A stretch of 64,000 bases of DNA, from the NCBI RefSeq assembly GCF_030813235.1, contig NZ_JAUSUB010000022.1, forward strand, positions 28,964 through 92,963, given 5' to 3'. Source of the stretch: Cytobacillus purgationiresistens. Its GTDB lineage: Bacteria > Bacillota > Bacilli > Bacillales > Cytobacillaceae. Position 1 is the first letter of the stretch; each line of letters begins with the position of its first letter. Positions 45,764-54,697 of this stretch are shown here, piece by piece. Position numbers and translations under genes: made by a program. The notes beneath the pieces were generated by a model. That model had not been told where the DNA came from and ran no database searches. It worked only from the letters and a program-made list of their open reading frames with translations.

Positions 45764-45775
45764 CAAACGTTTGAC
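45764..45775. promoter_or_regulatory. LacI-type operator inside the catabolic cluster
   Basis: Perfect palindrome TCAAACGTTTGA, 44 bp upstream of the solute-binding-like gene and 22 bp after the E2 stop. The AAACGTTT centre is LacI/CcpA-like and shares the CAA-CG-TTTG core with the sites at 56719 and 58945. It divides the cluster into two controlled units. Confidence 0.65.
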
Positions 45776-45796
45776 AAGTAAGTAAACGATGTGAGC

Positions 45797-47023
45797 TCAC
45801 ACCAACAGATACGGACTTTCCACATAACGGCTGATCGTTTGCAGGAATTTGGCTGCTGGTGCTCCATCGATTATCCGGTGGTCAAAAGAAAGACTTAGCG
45901 TGAGAATAGGGCGTGGAACAATTGTCCCCTCTACTACCCAAGGAAGCTGTAGAATTCGTCCAACCCCCAATAGTGCTGCTTCTGGATAATTGATAATCGG
46001 TGTAAACTCGTCAATGCCAAATGAGCCAAGATTACTAATTGTAAAGGTGCCACCCGTTATCTCATCTGGTGTAAGCGTTCCAGCTTTCGCTTTTTCCGCA
46101 AGCACCTTACTTCTTTTCGCTATTTCTGTCAACGACAGCTGACTGGCGTTTTTGATGACAGGGACGACCAGCCCTCTTTCTGTATCCACTGCCATTCCAA
46201 TATGAATCTCCTTGTGCTGTATGTAGCCTTCTTCTGAAAGCGAGGCGTTCAGATTTTGATGCTCCTGCAGAGCGCGTGCAACGATTTTAATCAATAAATG
46301 CGTATAGGAGATCGACTCACCATTTTGTCTTCTAACGTCATCCAGTATTTCCTTTCTGAACTTCTGCAGAGGAAAGACATCTATTTTGGTGTTTATCGTC
46401 ACATGTGGAATAGTGCGTGCACTTTTGCTCATTCGTTTTGCGATTACTTTACGAATGCCGGAAAGGTGCTGGGACGCATCCACAGGCGCCGATACTTGCT
46501 GCAAAACCCCGTTTGGCGTCTGGTTTTGTGCCTGTCCTTGTGCCCGGCTTTGAACCTGCGCTTGAACGTCTTTTTGAATGATTCGATTCAGAGGTCCGCT
46601 CCCTTTAACCGTCTGCAAATCGATTTGATGCTCTCTAGCGAGACGGCGAGCCGCAGGTGATGCCTTCAAGAAAGGCTCTCTTCTCTGCTCAGACCTGAAT
46701 GCAAACCTGCTTTGATGTTCTTCATCCGCTCGCTCAGTGGTATCGATGTGTATCATTGGGATTGTTTTAACTTCCTCTGCCTCTGCTCCAGTCTCACCAA
46801 TCCAAGCAATTGTTGCATTAACTGGAACGTTCTCTCCCGCTTGGACCGTGATTTTTTTCAGCACGCCACTTGCCGGAGCCTCAACCTCCAAAGCAGATTT
46901 TTCTGTTTCAATCACAAGGAGTGGGTCTCCCTTTTCGATTGCTTCTCCTTCTTTTACGCACCATTCCTGAATTAGGCCCTCTGTCATCGAAAGTCCTGCT
47001 TTTGGCATCGTAACCTCAATCAT
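45797..47023 (-). CDS. Dihydrolipoamide acyltransferase (E2)
   Basis: About 408 residues from the ATG at 47023 (GGGAGGGGG upstream), overlapping the lyase stop by 8 bp. The lipoyl domain (1-75) has ETEKSALEVEAPASG with the lipoylated Lys. The peripheral subunit-binding domain is KASPAARRLAREHQIDLQTV near 125. The catalytic domain starts HLSGIRKVIAKRMSKSARTI near 185 and ends LSLSFDHRIIDGAPAAKFLQ with the active His. It takes the acyl group from E1 to CoA. Separate from the E1 genes within the cluster, which is unusual for pdh/bkd-type operons. Confidence 0.9.
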   Translation of the reverse strand: MIEVTMPKAGLSMTEGLIQEWCVKEGEAIEKGDPLLVIETEKSALEVEAPASGVLKKITVQAGENVPVNATIAWIGETGAEAEEVKTIPMIHIDTTERADEEHQSRFAFRSEQRREPFLKASPAARRLAREHQIDLQTVKGSGPLNRIIQKDVQAQVQSRAQGQAQNQTPNGVLQQVSAPVDASQHLSGIRKVIAKRMSKSARTIPHVTINTKIDVFPLQKFRKEILDDVRRQNGESISYTHLLIKIVARALQEHQNLNASLSEEGYIQHKEIHIGMAVDTERGLVVPVIKNASQLSLTEIAKRSKVLAEKAKAGTLTPDEITGGTFTISNLGSFGIDEFTPIINYPEAALLGVGRILQLPWVVEGTIVPRPILTLSLSFDHRIIDGAPAAKFLQTISRYVESPYLLV

Positions 47024-48416
47024 CGTTATCCCCCTCCCTACTTGAGACTTGCTCATGGTTGATTTGTTTTTTCTGCCATTTCTTTGCTACGCGATCAACA
47101 AACGAAATGCACTGACCTAGATAGTTCTCAGGCTGAATCAGCGAGAGCACCTCTTCCTTCGACATATGTCTCAAAATTTCCGGATACGAAAGCAAAACTT
47201 CTTCCAAGCTTTTATCTTTTTCAAATGCTCTCATAGAAACGTGATAGACCAAATCATGTGCTTTTTGCCTGCCCACATATTGAGCGAGACCAAGCATTAC
47301 TTTTTCTGAAACGATCAACCCTCGTGTGATTCCTACGTTTTTTCTCATGTTTGCTTCGTTGACAATTAGCCCTTCGATTACCGTCTGCATTTGCGCTAGT
47401 GCTCCGCTTGTCAGAATGCAAATCTCCGGAATATACGCCCATTCGACTTGCCATAATGCCATGTCCCGTTCATGCTCTTGCACCATGCAATCAAGTGCTA
47501 GTGCCACTTGCTTTCGAGCCACTTTGCAGATGCCGACAACATATTCACAAATCATCGGGTTTCGTTTATGTGGCATCGTGCTGCTGCCTACCTTACCATC
47601 CACGAAGCCTTCCTCCAGCTCGGCAAGTTCCGTTCGTTGCATATTGATAATCTCATTGGAAATTTTTTCAAGCGTTGCTGCAATCATCCCAATGTTCATG
47701 GCAAATTCGGCAAAATTATCCCGGGCTACATGCCAGGTAATCGTTGGCGATTGTAATCCCAGTGAAGCAAGCATTTTCTCCTGAACCGGAAACGCCATAT
47801 CTTCCAGGGAAGCAAGCGTCCCCGCTGCTCCCCCAAACTGCCCTGTCAAAATGCGTTGCTCACTTTCTTCCAAACGGGATATATGACGTCCAATCTCGTC
47901 TACCCATATCGCAACCTTGTAACCGAATGTAATTGGCAGCGCGTGCTGACCATGTGTTCGTCCCGGCATCAAAGTATTTTTGTATTGTTGTGCCAGCGAA
48001 AGCAGCGTATCCAGAATAACGTTTGTCTGTTTGAGCAATTGCTCACGGGCTTCTTTTATCTGGAGCACAAGTCCTGTGTCGATAATGTCCTGGGTTGTCG
48101 CTCCCCAATGTATATAGCGGCTGGCATCTTCCTCGCAAAGCTCTTCGAGCGACTTTATCACCGTAATCAAAGGGTGGGACGATGCTTTCATCCCTTCGCG
48201 AATGACCGTAAAGTCCAGCATCTCTACACTCGCTTTCTTGCAGATCTCCTCCGCTGCACTTTCAGGGATAATGTTCAGCTCTGCCTGAGCTACAGCTAAC
48301 GCAGCTTCCACGTTCAGCCATTTTTGTATAATCGATGCGTCAGAAAAAACTTGGCGCATTTCTTCTGTACCAAACTGGTCTCGAAACAGTTCAGAATCTA
48401 TTGGATGAGATGCCAT
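47016..48416 (-). CDS. Aspartase/fumarase-superfamily lyase (carboxymuconate cycloisomerase/adenylosuccinate lyase type)
   Basis: 466 residues. The three conserved regions are visible: KASSHPLITVIKSLEELC near residue 78, HWGATTQDIIDTGLVLQIKE near 103, and the signature VGSSTMPHKRNPMICEYVVG near 280 with the flexible catalytic Ser loop. The branch looks closest to PcaB-like cycloisomerases and related C-N or C-O lyases rather than purine PurB. It would eliminate or cyclise with release of a carboxylate such as fumarate. ATG overlaps the stop of the tautomerase gene (TAATG). The reaction in this pathway is unknown. A decayed paralogue lies at 59560-60060. Confidence 0.85.
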   Translation of the reverse strand: MASHPIDSELFRDQFGTEEMRQVFSDASIIQKWLNVEAALAVAQAELNIIPESAAEEICKKASVEMLDFTVIREGMKASSHPLITVIKSLEELCEEDASRYIHWGATTQDIIDTGLVLQIKEAREQLLKQTNVILDTLLSLAQQYKNTLMPGRTHGQHALPITFGYKVAIWVDEIGRHISRLEESEQRILTGQFGGAAGTLASLEDMAFPVQEKMLASLGLQSPTITWHVARDNFAEFAMNIGMIAATLEKISNEIINMQRTELAELEEGFVDGKVGSSTMPHKRNPMICEYVVGICKVARKQVALALDCMVQEHERDMALWQVEWAYIPEICILTSGALAQMQTVIEGLIVNEANMRKNVGITRGLIVSEKVMLGLAQYVGRQKAHDLVYHVSMRAFEKDKSLEEVLLSYPEILRHMSKEEVLSLIQPENYLGQCISFVDRVAKKWQKKQINHEQVSSREGDNDD

Positions 48417-48628
48417 TATTCTTCCTCCTTCAAATCACTGCGGCCAAAATCGCAGACTAGCTCCCCACCTACGGCAAAGATATCTTTTTTTAATTCTACT
48501 AGCTCAATCCGTACAAAATCTGGTGTGACCCCCAATGAGTTTACGATTGAATCCGTTACACTGTTTACTAAAAAGCGCTTTTGATCCAAAGTTCTTCCTT
48601 CAGTGAGCTTTATCGTAATATAGGGCAT
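48416..48628 (-). CDS. 4-oxalocrotonate tautomerase family protein
   Basis: 70 residues, the size of 4-OT subunits. MPYITIKLTEGRTLDQKRFL shows the catalytic Pro at position 2 (Pro1 after Met removal) and an Arg in the usual region; VTPDFVRIELVELKKDIFAV follows. Such enzymes interconvert enol and keto forms of 2-oxo acids. Between VOC and lyase genes, tightly packed, it probably tautomerises the pathway intermediate before or after the lyase step. Confidence 0.88.
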   Translation of the reverse strand: MPYITIKLTEGRTLDQKRFLVNSVTDSIVNSLGVTPDFVRIELVELKKDIFAVGGELVCDFGRSDLKEEE

Positions 48629-48631
48629 TGA

Positions 48632-49108
48632 TTATTCCCCCTGAGTATTTGATGTCGGTGGTTGAACCAATTCCAGTACGATCTGGTCTGGATCTGAAAA
48701 ATAAACTGTATATCCACCCTTGTTGCGTCCTTCCAGGATGGCAACAGGTTCAGATTTAAACTGAACCCCCTTTTGCTTTAGTTCCTTGTAGATCGTTAAC
48801 AGGTCATCCACGACAAATGCCAAATGTGCGCTTCCCACATTACAAGGCTGCGTATCCAGCTTGACCCCTTGTGGATTAACATATTGGATCAACTCAAGAA
48901 CATGGCCGGAAACACCCGGTGTTTTTGCTGGTATCCTAAGCATGGCAGCAATTAAATGAACATCTTCATATCCTACCAATTTGCCCGTGTACTCATTTTG
49001 TTGAACCTGCTGATGAATAAGTTCCATCCCAAGGATATCGCGATAGAAGGCAAGCGATCTATCCATTTCAGAAACGGTAAAGCTGACATGCCATGTGTCT
49101 AAAATCAT
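48632..49108 (-). CDS. VOC-superfamily protein (glyoxalase/epimerase/dioxygenase fold)
   Basis: 158 residues, two beta-alpha-beta-beta-beta modules: WHVSFTVSEMDRSLAFYRDI at the start, GSAHLAFVVDDLLTIYKELK near 90, and YTVYFSDPDQIVLELVQPP at the end. Metal ligands His and Glu at the usual positions (H in TWHVSF, H in GSAHLAF, E in VLELVQ) are present. The fold serves lactoylglutathione lyases, epimerases and extradiol dioxygenases; which reaction occurs here cannot be told. It is followed four bases later by the tautomerase. Confidence 0.85.
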   Translation of the reverse strand: MILDTWHVSFTVSEMDRSLAFYRDILGMELIHQQVQQNEYTGKLVGYEDVHLIAAMLRIPAKTPGVSGHVLELIQYVNPQGVKLDTQPCNVGSAHLAFVVDDLLTIYKELKQKGVQFKSEPVAILEGRNKGGYTVYFSDPDQIVLELVQPPTSNTQGE

Positions 49109-49152
49109 GTTGAGCCCCTCCCTCCTACAGTAACTTGTTTCTTTTCATTCGA

Positions 49153-50130
49153 TTACCATTCAGGTGTAAAATTCGCTACATTCTCTTTAGTGATTTTCGG
49201 GATTTCAATATAGTTGAAGAATTCAATGTTCTCTTTATTGATCAACTTTACTGCTACCTTAATTGCTTCCACTCCATCCTGAACCGGTGACTGAAGATTG
49301 GTTCCGTACATGTCGCCCACTTTAATTGCATCAATTCCTGCTGCGCTACCACCGATACCAACTACTTTAATACTATCTTTTTTATGCTCTTTCAAAGCTT
49401 GGATTGCTCCTACTGCCATCGTATCGTCATGTGCATACACACCTTGAATATCCGGGTTAGCTGTCAACAGGTTTTCCATGGCAGTCACCGATTTTGCCTT
49501 ATCCCAGCCACCTACCTCTGAAGCTACGATTTGAATGTCCGGTGCAATTTTTGCGAGCTCTTCTTCAAAGCCTTTTTTGCGGTTGATCGTAGGCTCCATA
49601 CCAGGAGACCCTATGATTTGTACAATATTTCCTTTTCCATGCAATGCTTCTTTTATAAGCTGTGCTGCACCTTGACCTTCTGTAATGCTGTCAGCTCCTG
49701 TAAACGCCTTGATGTACTTATTTCCTTCTTCTTCAAGGCCCACGTTACCGGCGATAATTGGGATATTGGAGCTTTGTGCCTTCACCAGTGCTGGTACGAT
49801 CGCTTTAGCATCCACAGCATTTAATACGATTGCATCTACTTTTTTGGTGATTAGGTTCTGCATCTGAAACGATTGCTTATCGATTTTCCATTCTGCATCG
49901 AGAATCACCAGCTCTACATTTTGAGCTTCCGCTTCCTTCTGCAGACCTTTTACATAAGAAGCCAGATAGGGAGCATTTTGTCCTGCAATCAACACACCAA
50001 TCGTTTTTTGTCCAGATGCCGCTTCAGTCGGTTCATTTTTCGAACCTTGGTTAGTCGCAGATGAACTACACCCGCTAATCAGCATTGTCAACAACACACC
50101 AACGAGTACTAAACTAAACATTTTTTTCAT
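49153..50130 (-). CDS. RbsB-type sugar ABC transporter binding lipoprotein
   Basis: 325 residues. Lipoprotein signal peptide with lipobox LISGCSSS (Cys about 21). The mature part is a Peripla_BP_4 fold: KTIGVLIAGQNAPYLASYVK, KKVDAIVLNAVDAKAIVPAL, NPDIQGVYAHDDTMAVGAIQ. It captures a sugar or related small molecule outside the membrane and delivers it to the two permeases and RbsA-like ATPase encoded just upstream. Ligand unknown. Confidence 0.92.
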   Translation of the reverse strand: MKKMFSLVLVGVLLTMLISGCSSSATNQGSKNEPTEAASGQKTIGVLIAGQNAPYLASYVKGLQKEAEAQNVELVILDAEWKIDKQSFQMQNLITKKVDAIVLNAVDAKAIVPALVKAQSSNIPIIAGNVGLEEEGNKYIKAFTGADSITEGQGAAQLIKEALHGKGNIVQIIGSPGMEPTINRKKGFEEELAKIAPDIQIVASEVGGWDKAKSVTAMENLLTANPDIQGVYAHDDTMAVGAIQALKEHKKDSIKVVGIGGSAAGIDAIKVGDMYGTNLQSPVQDGVEAIKVAVKLINKENIEFFNYIEIPKITKENVANFTPEW

Positions 50131-50186
50131 CGCTACTTCATCTCCTCAATTTGTAATAGTTAGAAGTCAAGCCAACCAAAACTAAC

Positions 50187-51155
50187 CTATTGAAACGTAC
50201 GCAGCATTCCTCCCTTGTTTTTTTGACGTTTGGCGGAGATCGTCGTGATAATCACCACAAGGATTAGTACAAGACCTTGCAAACCTGTTTGATAATACGA
50301 CATCACTCCAGTCAGATCTAACAAATTACTTAGAATATTCAGAATCGAAATGCCCCAGAAGGTCCCCCAAACAGAACCGGCACCTCCGGTCAACTTCGTT
50401 CCTCCTAACACAACAGCTGCAATCGTTGCTAATTCCATGCCGTTTCCAGCAATTGGAGAACCTGTATTCAACAAGGAAGCTAGTAGAATCCCTCCAATAG
50501 CCGCAAGTGTACTGCATAGTACATAGCTGAGGAAACGAACACGATCTGTCTTGATGCCGCTATATTCTGCAGCGTCGCTATTTCCACCAATCGCAAAAAT
50601 ATCGCGCCCCAATCGGTAGTTTTTCAAAAACCGATCAGTTAGAAACAAGAAACCCATCAGGAATAAAAACGGAAGCGGTACCCAATTCAATATGTTGCCA
50701 CTCAGCATCAGAAAATTCATGTCTGTACCAGAAACGGGATTTTGATTGGTAACCCCAAGTGTGATACCGCCTACAAACGTCATAGAACCTAAAGTCGCGA
50801 TGAGAGGATTAATATTTAGTTTAGTGATGGCAAAGCCATTGATCATCCCTACCACTACACCGACCAGAATTCCTGCTACAATCGCCACCACCAATCCGTA
50901 TGGCTGTAGATAAACCGTAACGATACCAGCTAGTGATACAACCACACCTACAGATAAATCAAATCCTTTTGCAATCATCACAATCGTTTGCCCAATGGCT
51001 ACAATGCCCAGAACCGAAACCTGCATCAACAGATTGTTCAGGTTTGCAAAAGAAGCAAACTCACTTGCAATCGCACTCGACACCAAAAACAGTGCCAAAA
51101 AAATTAGAAAAGAGACATTGTCGATAAGCCACTTTTGCACCTTAGTATTATTCAT
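50187..51155 (-). CDS. RbsC-type ABC transporter permease 1
   Basis: 322 residues, about eight to ten membrane helices, CUT2 (ribose/xylose/autoinducer) permease family. Markers are VSVLGIVAIGQTIVMIAKGF near residue 45, DLSVGVVVSLAGI, GFAITKLNINPLIATLGSMT near 110, and ATIAAVVLGGTKLTGGAGSV near 240. It starts 3 bp before the frame of the second permease would end, so the two were once overlapping and coupled. Confidence 0.9.
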   Translation of the reverse strand: MNNTKVQKWLIDNVSFLIFLALFLVSSAIASEFASFANLNNLLMQVSVLGIVAIGQTIVMIAKGFDLSVGVVVSLAGIVTVYLQPYGLVVAIVAGILVGVVVGMINGFAITKLNINPLIATLGSMTFVGGITLGVTNQNPVSGTDMNFLMLSGNILNWVPLPFLFLMGFLFLTDRFLKNYRLGRDIFAIGGNSDAAEYSGIKTDRVRFLSYVLCSTLAAIGGILLASLLNTGSPIAGNGMELATIAAVVLGGTKLTGGAGSVWGTFWGISILNILSNLLDLTGVMSYYQTGLQGLVLILVVIITTISAKRQKNKGGMLRTFQ

Positions 51156-52130
51156 CTCTTTTTCACCCGCTTACGAGAATCGATCCCAACCACAAACAGT
51201 AAGACCAATCCTTTCATCATCATCTGAAACGGATACGGAATCCCCATCAGTGTCATGGAGTTCGTCATAATCCCCAAAATAAGTACGCCAAGCACCGGGA
51301 TTGTACGCTCTGCCTTCGCCTCCGTAAATACTGGTTCCTCCAAGAACAGCCGCAGAAATGACATCTAACTCCATTCCCGCTCCTGCCGTAGGCGATGCAC
51401 TCATTATTCTTGAGCTAATCAAAATTCCCCCGAATGCTGCGGTTAGCGATGAGATCACAAACGTCCAGCTAACTATATTACCTACCTTTACCCCTGCAAA
51501 TCGGGCTGCTACCGAATTCGAGCCGGTGAGCAGAACCTTTCGACCAAAAACGGAATGGTTCAGTAAGAGCTGAAAAAGGATCGCCGCAATTACAAAATAT
51601 AGTACCAGATAAGGCATCCCACCTAGCGAGCCTCCACCGATTGTCGCAAAGGAAGGCTCTTGGCTTTGCAAGGTCATTCCACCGGTGAATACTAGTGCTG
51701 CCGCTTGCAAAAGTGACATCATTCCAAGGGTGACGATAAATGAATTTGCCTTCACTCGTCCAACCAGCCAACCATTACACAAACCAACCAGAATACTAAC
51801 CACAAGAGTAATCGCAATCGCCCCTCCTACCCCTAGTTCTGGCTGAAGTCCAATGACCAAAATACTAGCGAGAGAAAGCAGGGCACCTACAGATAGATCA
51901 AAGTTCCCTGCCGACAAGACAAACGTTTGACCTAAAGTTAAAATTCCAAGGATAGAAATTTGGCGTAGCAGATTGATGATATTATCTGTTGTAAAGAAAT
52001 CGTCTGAAATCGCCGCCATAAAGACAATCATGATAAAAAGCACAAGAAGAATAACATTTTGTTCCAAAAATTTGCGTAATCCCGTTTTTCCCACTACCAC
52101 TTTTTGTGCTTCAACTGCACCTGATGACAT
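51152..52130 (-). CDS. RbsC-type ABC transporter permease 2, frameshifted near its C-terminus
   Basis: Same CUT2 family as its neighbour (TLGQTFVLSAGNFDLSVGAL near residue 65, VISAAVLGGTSIYGGEG near 255). After GGEG, about 51310, the open frame turns into non-family residues (RAYNPGAWRTYFGDYDELHD) and stops at 51171. Removing one base there restores RTIPVLGVLILGIMTNSM and a final membrane segment, GLVLLFVVGIDSRKRVKKR, ending at 51152. So there is one extra base near 51305-51316: either a real mutation destroying the last helix or a sequence error. If real, transport might rely on permease 1 alone. Confidence 0.85.
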
Positions 52131-52151
52131 ACAATGACCTCCCCTCTCACC

Positions 52152-53645
52152 CTATACTTCCACAACACCTGTCGCATACTTCATGATAATCTCTTCCGTG
52201 GCTTCTTCGCGTCCGATCTCGCCATTCAGTCTGCCCTCATGCATTACCAAAATCCGGTCGCTAATACTCAAAATCTCCAGTAAGTCTGAGGAGATAAGGA
52301 GGATTGCCATGCCATCTTTTGCAAGCTCATTAATCGCATGGTAGATCTCTGACTTGGCCCCTACATCCACACCTCTAGTGGGTTCATCCAGAATCAATAC
52401 CTTGGGAGTTGTCCCCAGCCATCGTCCGAGCAGCACCTTTTGTTGATTTCCTCCGCTGAGATATTGGATTGCAATTTTCGAATTGGGCGTTCGTACATTA
52501 AATTGGGATAAATAACTTGCAATTGTGGTTTCCTCTTTCTTTCTAGAAACCAATCCAAATTTGCTAAAGGTTTTAACAAAAGGGATCGTAAGATTTTCGC
52601 CCACAGAGCGCTGGAGAAATAAACCTTGTTGCTTCCGATCTTCCGGTACATAGGCAATTCCGGCTGCAATTGCATCTCCTGGTATTCGTATGTTAATCTG
52701 ATGTTCATTTAAATGCAGCGTACCGCTGTCATACGGGTCAATGCCTGCAATCGCCTGTGCCACTTCAGACCTTCCTGCTCCAAGCAAACCGGAGATGCCT
52801 ACAACCTCGCCCTGTTTCACTTCAAAGGAAATATTATTGAAAACCCCGTTCCGTGACAGTTTATCTACCTTTAGCATTGCTTTGCCAATGTGATACTTTT
52901 CCTTAACGAAGAACTTGGAAATGTCCCTCCCTACCATCATTCGCACAATATCGTTCTCAGTCACATCGGATATTGCTCTGGTATCAATATAGCTACCATC
53001 GCGCAACACAGTAATTTTGTCACAGATCGTAAAAATCTCATCCATCCGGTGAGAGATATAAATGATGCCAACGCCTTTCGCCTTTAGCTTGGCAATCATC
53101 TTAAACAACACTTCCGTTTCCCGCTCCGTCAAGGAGGAGGTCGGTTCGTCCATCACGATGATCTTGGCATTCTGCGAAATTGATTTTGCGATTTCGACCA
53201 TCTGCTGGTCAGCAATCGACATTTCTCCAACAGGCATTCGCGCATCTAAAGAGATGCCCATCTCTGTAAATAAAGCTTCTGTCTGCTTGATAATTTCCTG
53301 CCACTTGATATACCCTTTAGGAATTCTGCCAAGAAAAATGTTCTCGGTAGCTGATAGCTCTGGAACCAGCACCAATTCCTGATGAATGATGCTAATGCCA
53401 TGGTTAATCGCTGTACGGGGATTATCAATTTTCACACTTTTCCCTTCAATTCGTACTTCGCCCGTATCTTTTTCAACAATTCCTCCTAGAATTTTCATCA
53501 AGGTAGATTTGCCCGCACCATTTTCGCCAAGCAACCCAAGCACTTCTCCATGAGCGAGATGCAATAGGACGTCATTTAAGACCTGCACTCCTGAAAAGGC
53601 TTTGCTAATGTGCTCCATGACTAGAAGCTCTGCTTGATTGTTCAT
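52152..53645 (-). CDS. RbsA-type ABC transporter ATPase (two ATPase domains)
   Basis: 497 residues. Domain 1 has Walker A LLGENGAGKSTLMKILGG near residue 36, signature-region LSIADQQM-like SIADQQMVEIAKSIS and Walker B IIVMDEPTSSL. Domain 2 has the degenerate Walker A SGLLGAGRSEVA near 285, signature YLSGGNQQKVLLGRWL and VLILDEPTRGVDVG. This is the standard CUT2 layout. It energises import of the unknown substrate. Located between E1 beta and the permeases, so transport and dehydrogenase genes are interleaved. Confidence 0.93.
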   Translation of the reverse strand: MNNQAELLVMEHISKAFSGVQVLNDVLLHLAHGEVLGLLGENGAGKSTLMKILGGIVEKDTGEVRIEGKSVKIDNPRTAINHGISIIHQELVLVPELSATENIFLGRIPKGYIKWQEIIKQTEALFTEMGISLDARMPVGEMSIADQQMVEIAKSISQNAKIIVMDEPTSSLTERETEVLFKMIAKLKAKGVGIIYISHRMDEIFTICDKITVLRDGSYIDTRAISDVTENDIVRMMVGRDISKFFVKEKYHIGKAMLKVDKLSRNGVFNNISFEVKQGEVVGISGLLGAGRSEVAQAIAGIDPYDSGTLHLNEHQINIRIPGDAIAAGIAYVPEDRKQQGLFLQRSVGENLTIPFVKTFSKFGLVSRKKEETTIASYLSQFNVRTPNSKIAIQYLSGGNQQKVLLGRWLGTTPKVLILDEPTRGVDVGAKSEIYHAINELAKDGMAILLISSDLLEILSISDRILVMHEGRLNGEIGREEATEEIIMKYATGVVEV

Positions 53646-53690
53646 CTGATTCTCCCCCCTTCCCTTTGTCGTAATCCCCTATCATGCGTG

Positions 53691-54659
53691 TTACATCCCC
53701 TTTACGACGCGCACGATATCTTGTACCTGGGGCATTACCTCTTTTTCCAATTTCAAACTGTAAGGAAACGGCACATCTTCGGAAGCAACGCGCTCAATCG
53801 GCGTATCGAGATAATCGAAAGCCTCTTTCTGAATTCGAGCCACCAACTCTGCTCCCCAGCCAAATGAACGGTGCGCTTCATGCACAAGCACAACTCTGCA
53901 AGTTTTTTTCACCGAAGTCAAAATCGTGTCCATATCAATTGGACTAATTGAACGTAAATCAATAACTTCAGCTGATATCCCATCCTGTTTTAATTCTTCT
54001 GCCGCTTCTTGCGCAAAATGGACCATTCTCGAATTGGCTATAATCGTCACGTCCTCGCCATTGCGGATCACAGAAGCCTTATCCAGCGTCACGGTGTACT
54101 CCTGTTCCGGAACTTCACCTTTAGTAAAGTACAAGAGCTTGTTCTCGATAAACAGTACTGGCGCTTCATCCCGAATAGCTGACTTGAGCATGCCCTTAGC
54201 GTCATACGGATTGGATGGACTCACAACCTTTAGACCTGGTACCTGAGCAAACATCGACTCCAGGCTTTGCGAGTGCTGTGCACCGTTGCCTCGCCCTGCC
54301 CCTTCCTGTGTACGAATCACCATCGGTACGTTTACTTGACCACCTGACATGTATTTCATCTTTGCTACTTGGTTCACGATCTGGTCCATCGCCACCATCG
54401 CAAAATCAATCCACATCAGCTCTGTCACCGGTCGCAGACCAGTCATTGCAGCTCCAAGTCCCATTCCAATGAAACCATTTTCAGAGATTGGCGTATCCAC
54501 CACTCGCTTTGCCCCGAACTCTTCAAACAAATTTTTGGTGACTTTAAAAACACCACCGTATTGGCCGATATCCTCACCTAAAAGGACAATATTCCCATCC
54601 TTTTGCATTTCCTCGTGTAGCGCTTCATTCAAGGCTTCTGAATATGTAATCGTTCTCAT
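53691..54659 (-). CDS. 2-oxo acid dehydrogenase E1 beta subunit (acetoin dehydrogenase type)
   Basis: 322 residues with LLGEDIGQYGGVFKVTKNLF near residue 28, TPISENGFIGMGLGAAMTGL near 58 and KTCRVVLVHEAHRSFGWGAE near 255. It pairs with E1 alpha to form the thiamine-diphosphate heterotetramer. Sequence style is that of AcoB/PdhB; the substrate is not determined by sequence. Starts 38 bp after E1 alpha. Confidence 0.9.
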   Translation of the reverse strand: MRTITYSEALNEALHEEMQKDGNIVLLGEDIGQYGGVFKVTKNLFEEFGAKRVVDTPISENGFIGMGLGAAMTGLRPVTELMWIDFAMVAMDQIVNQVAKMKYMSGGQVNVPMVIRTQEGAGRGNGAQHSQSLESMFAQVPGLKVVSPSNPYDAKGMLKSAIRDEAPVLFIENKLLYFTKGEVPEQEYTVTLDKASVIRNGEDVTIIANSRMVHFAQEAAEELKQDGISAEVIDLRSISPIDMDTILTSVKKTCRVVLVHEAHRSFGWGAELVARIQKEAFDYLDTPIERVASEDVPFPYSLKLEKEVMPQVQDIVRVVKGM

Positions 54660-54697
54660 AATTCTCCGTCATTCCTTCCCCGCTAAAATTAAACCGC

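Noticed and set aside
47016..48416. Purine biosynthesis adenylosuccinate lyase (purB)
   Set aside because: It lacks purine neighbours, sits between a tautomerase and an E2 gene, and the sequence resembles the cycloisomerase-type branch.
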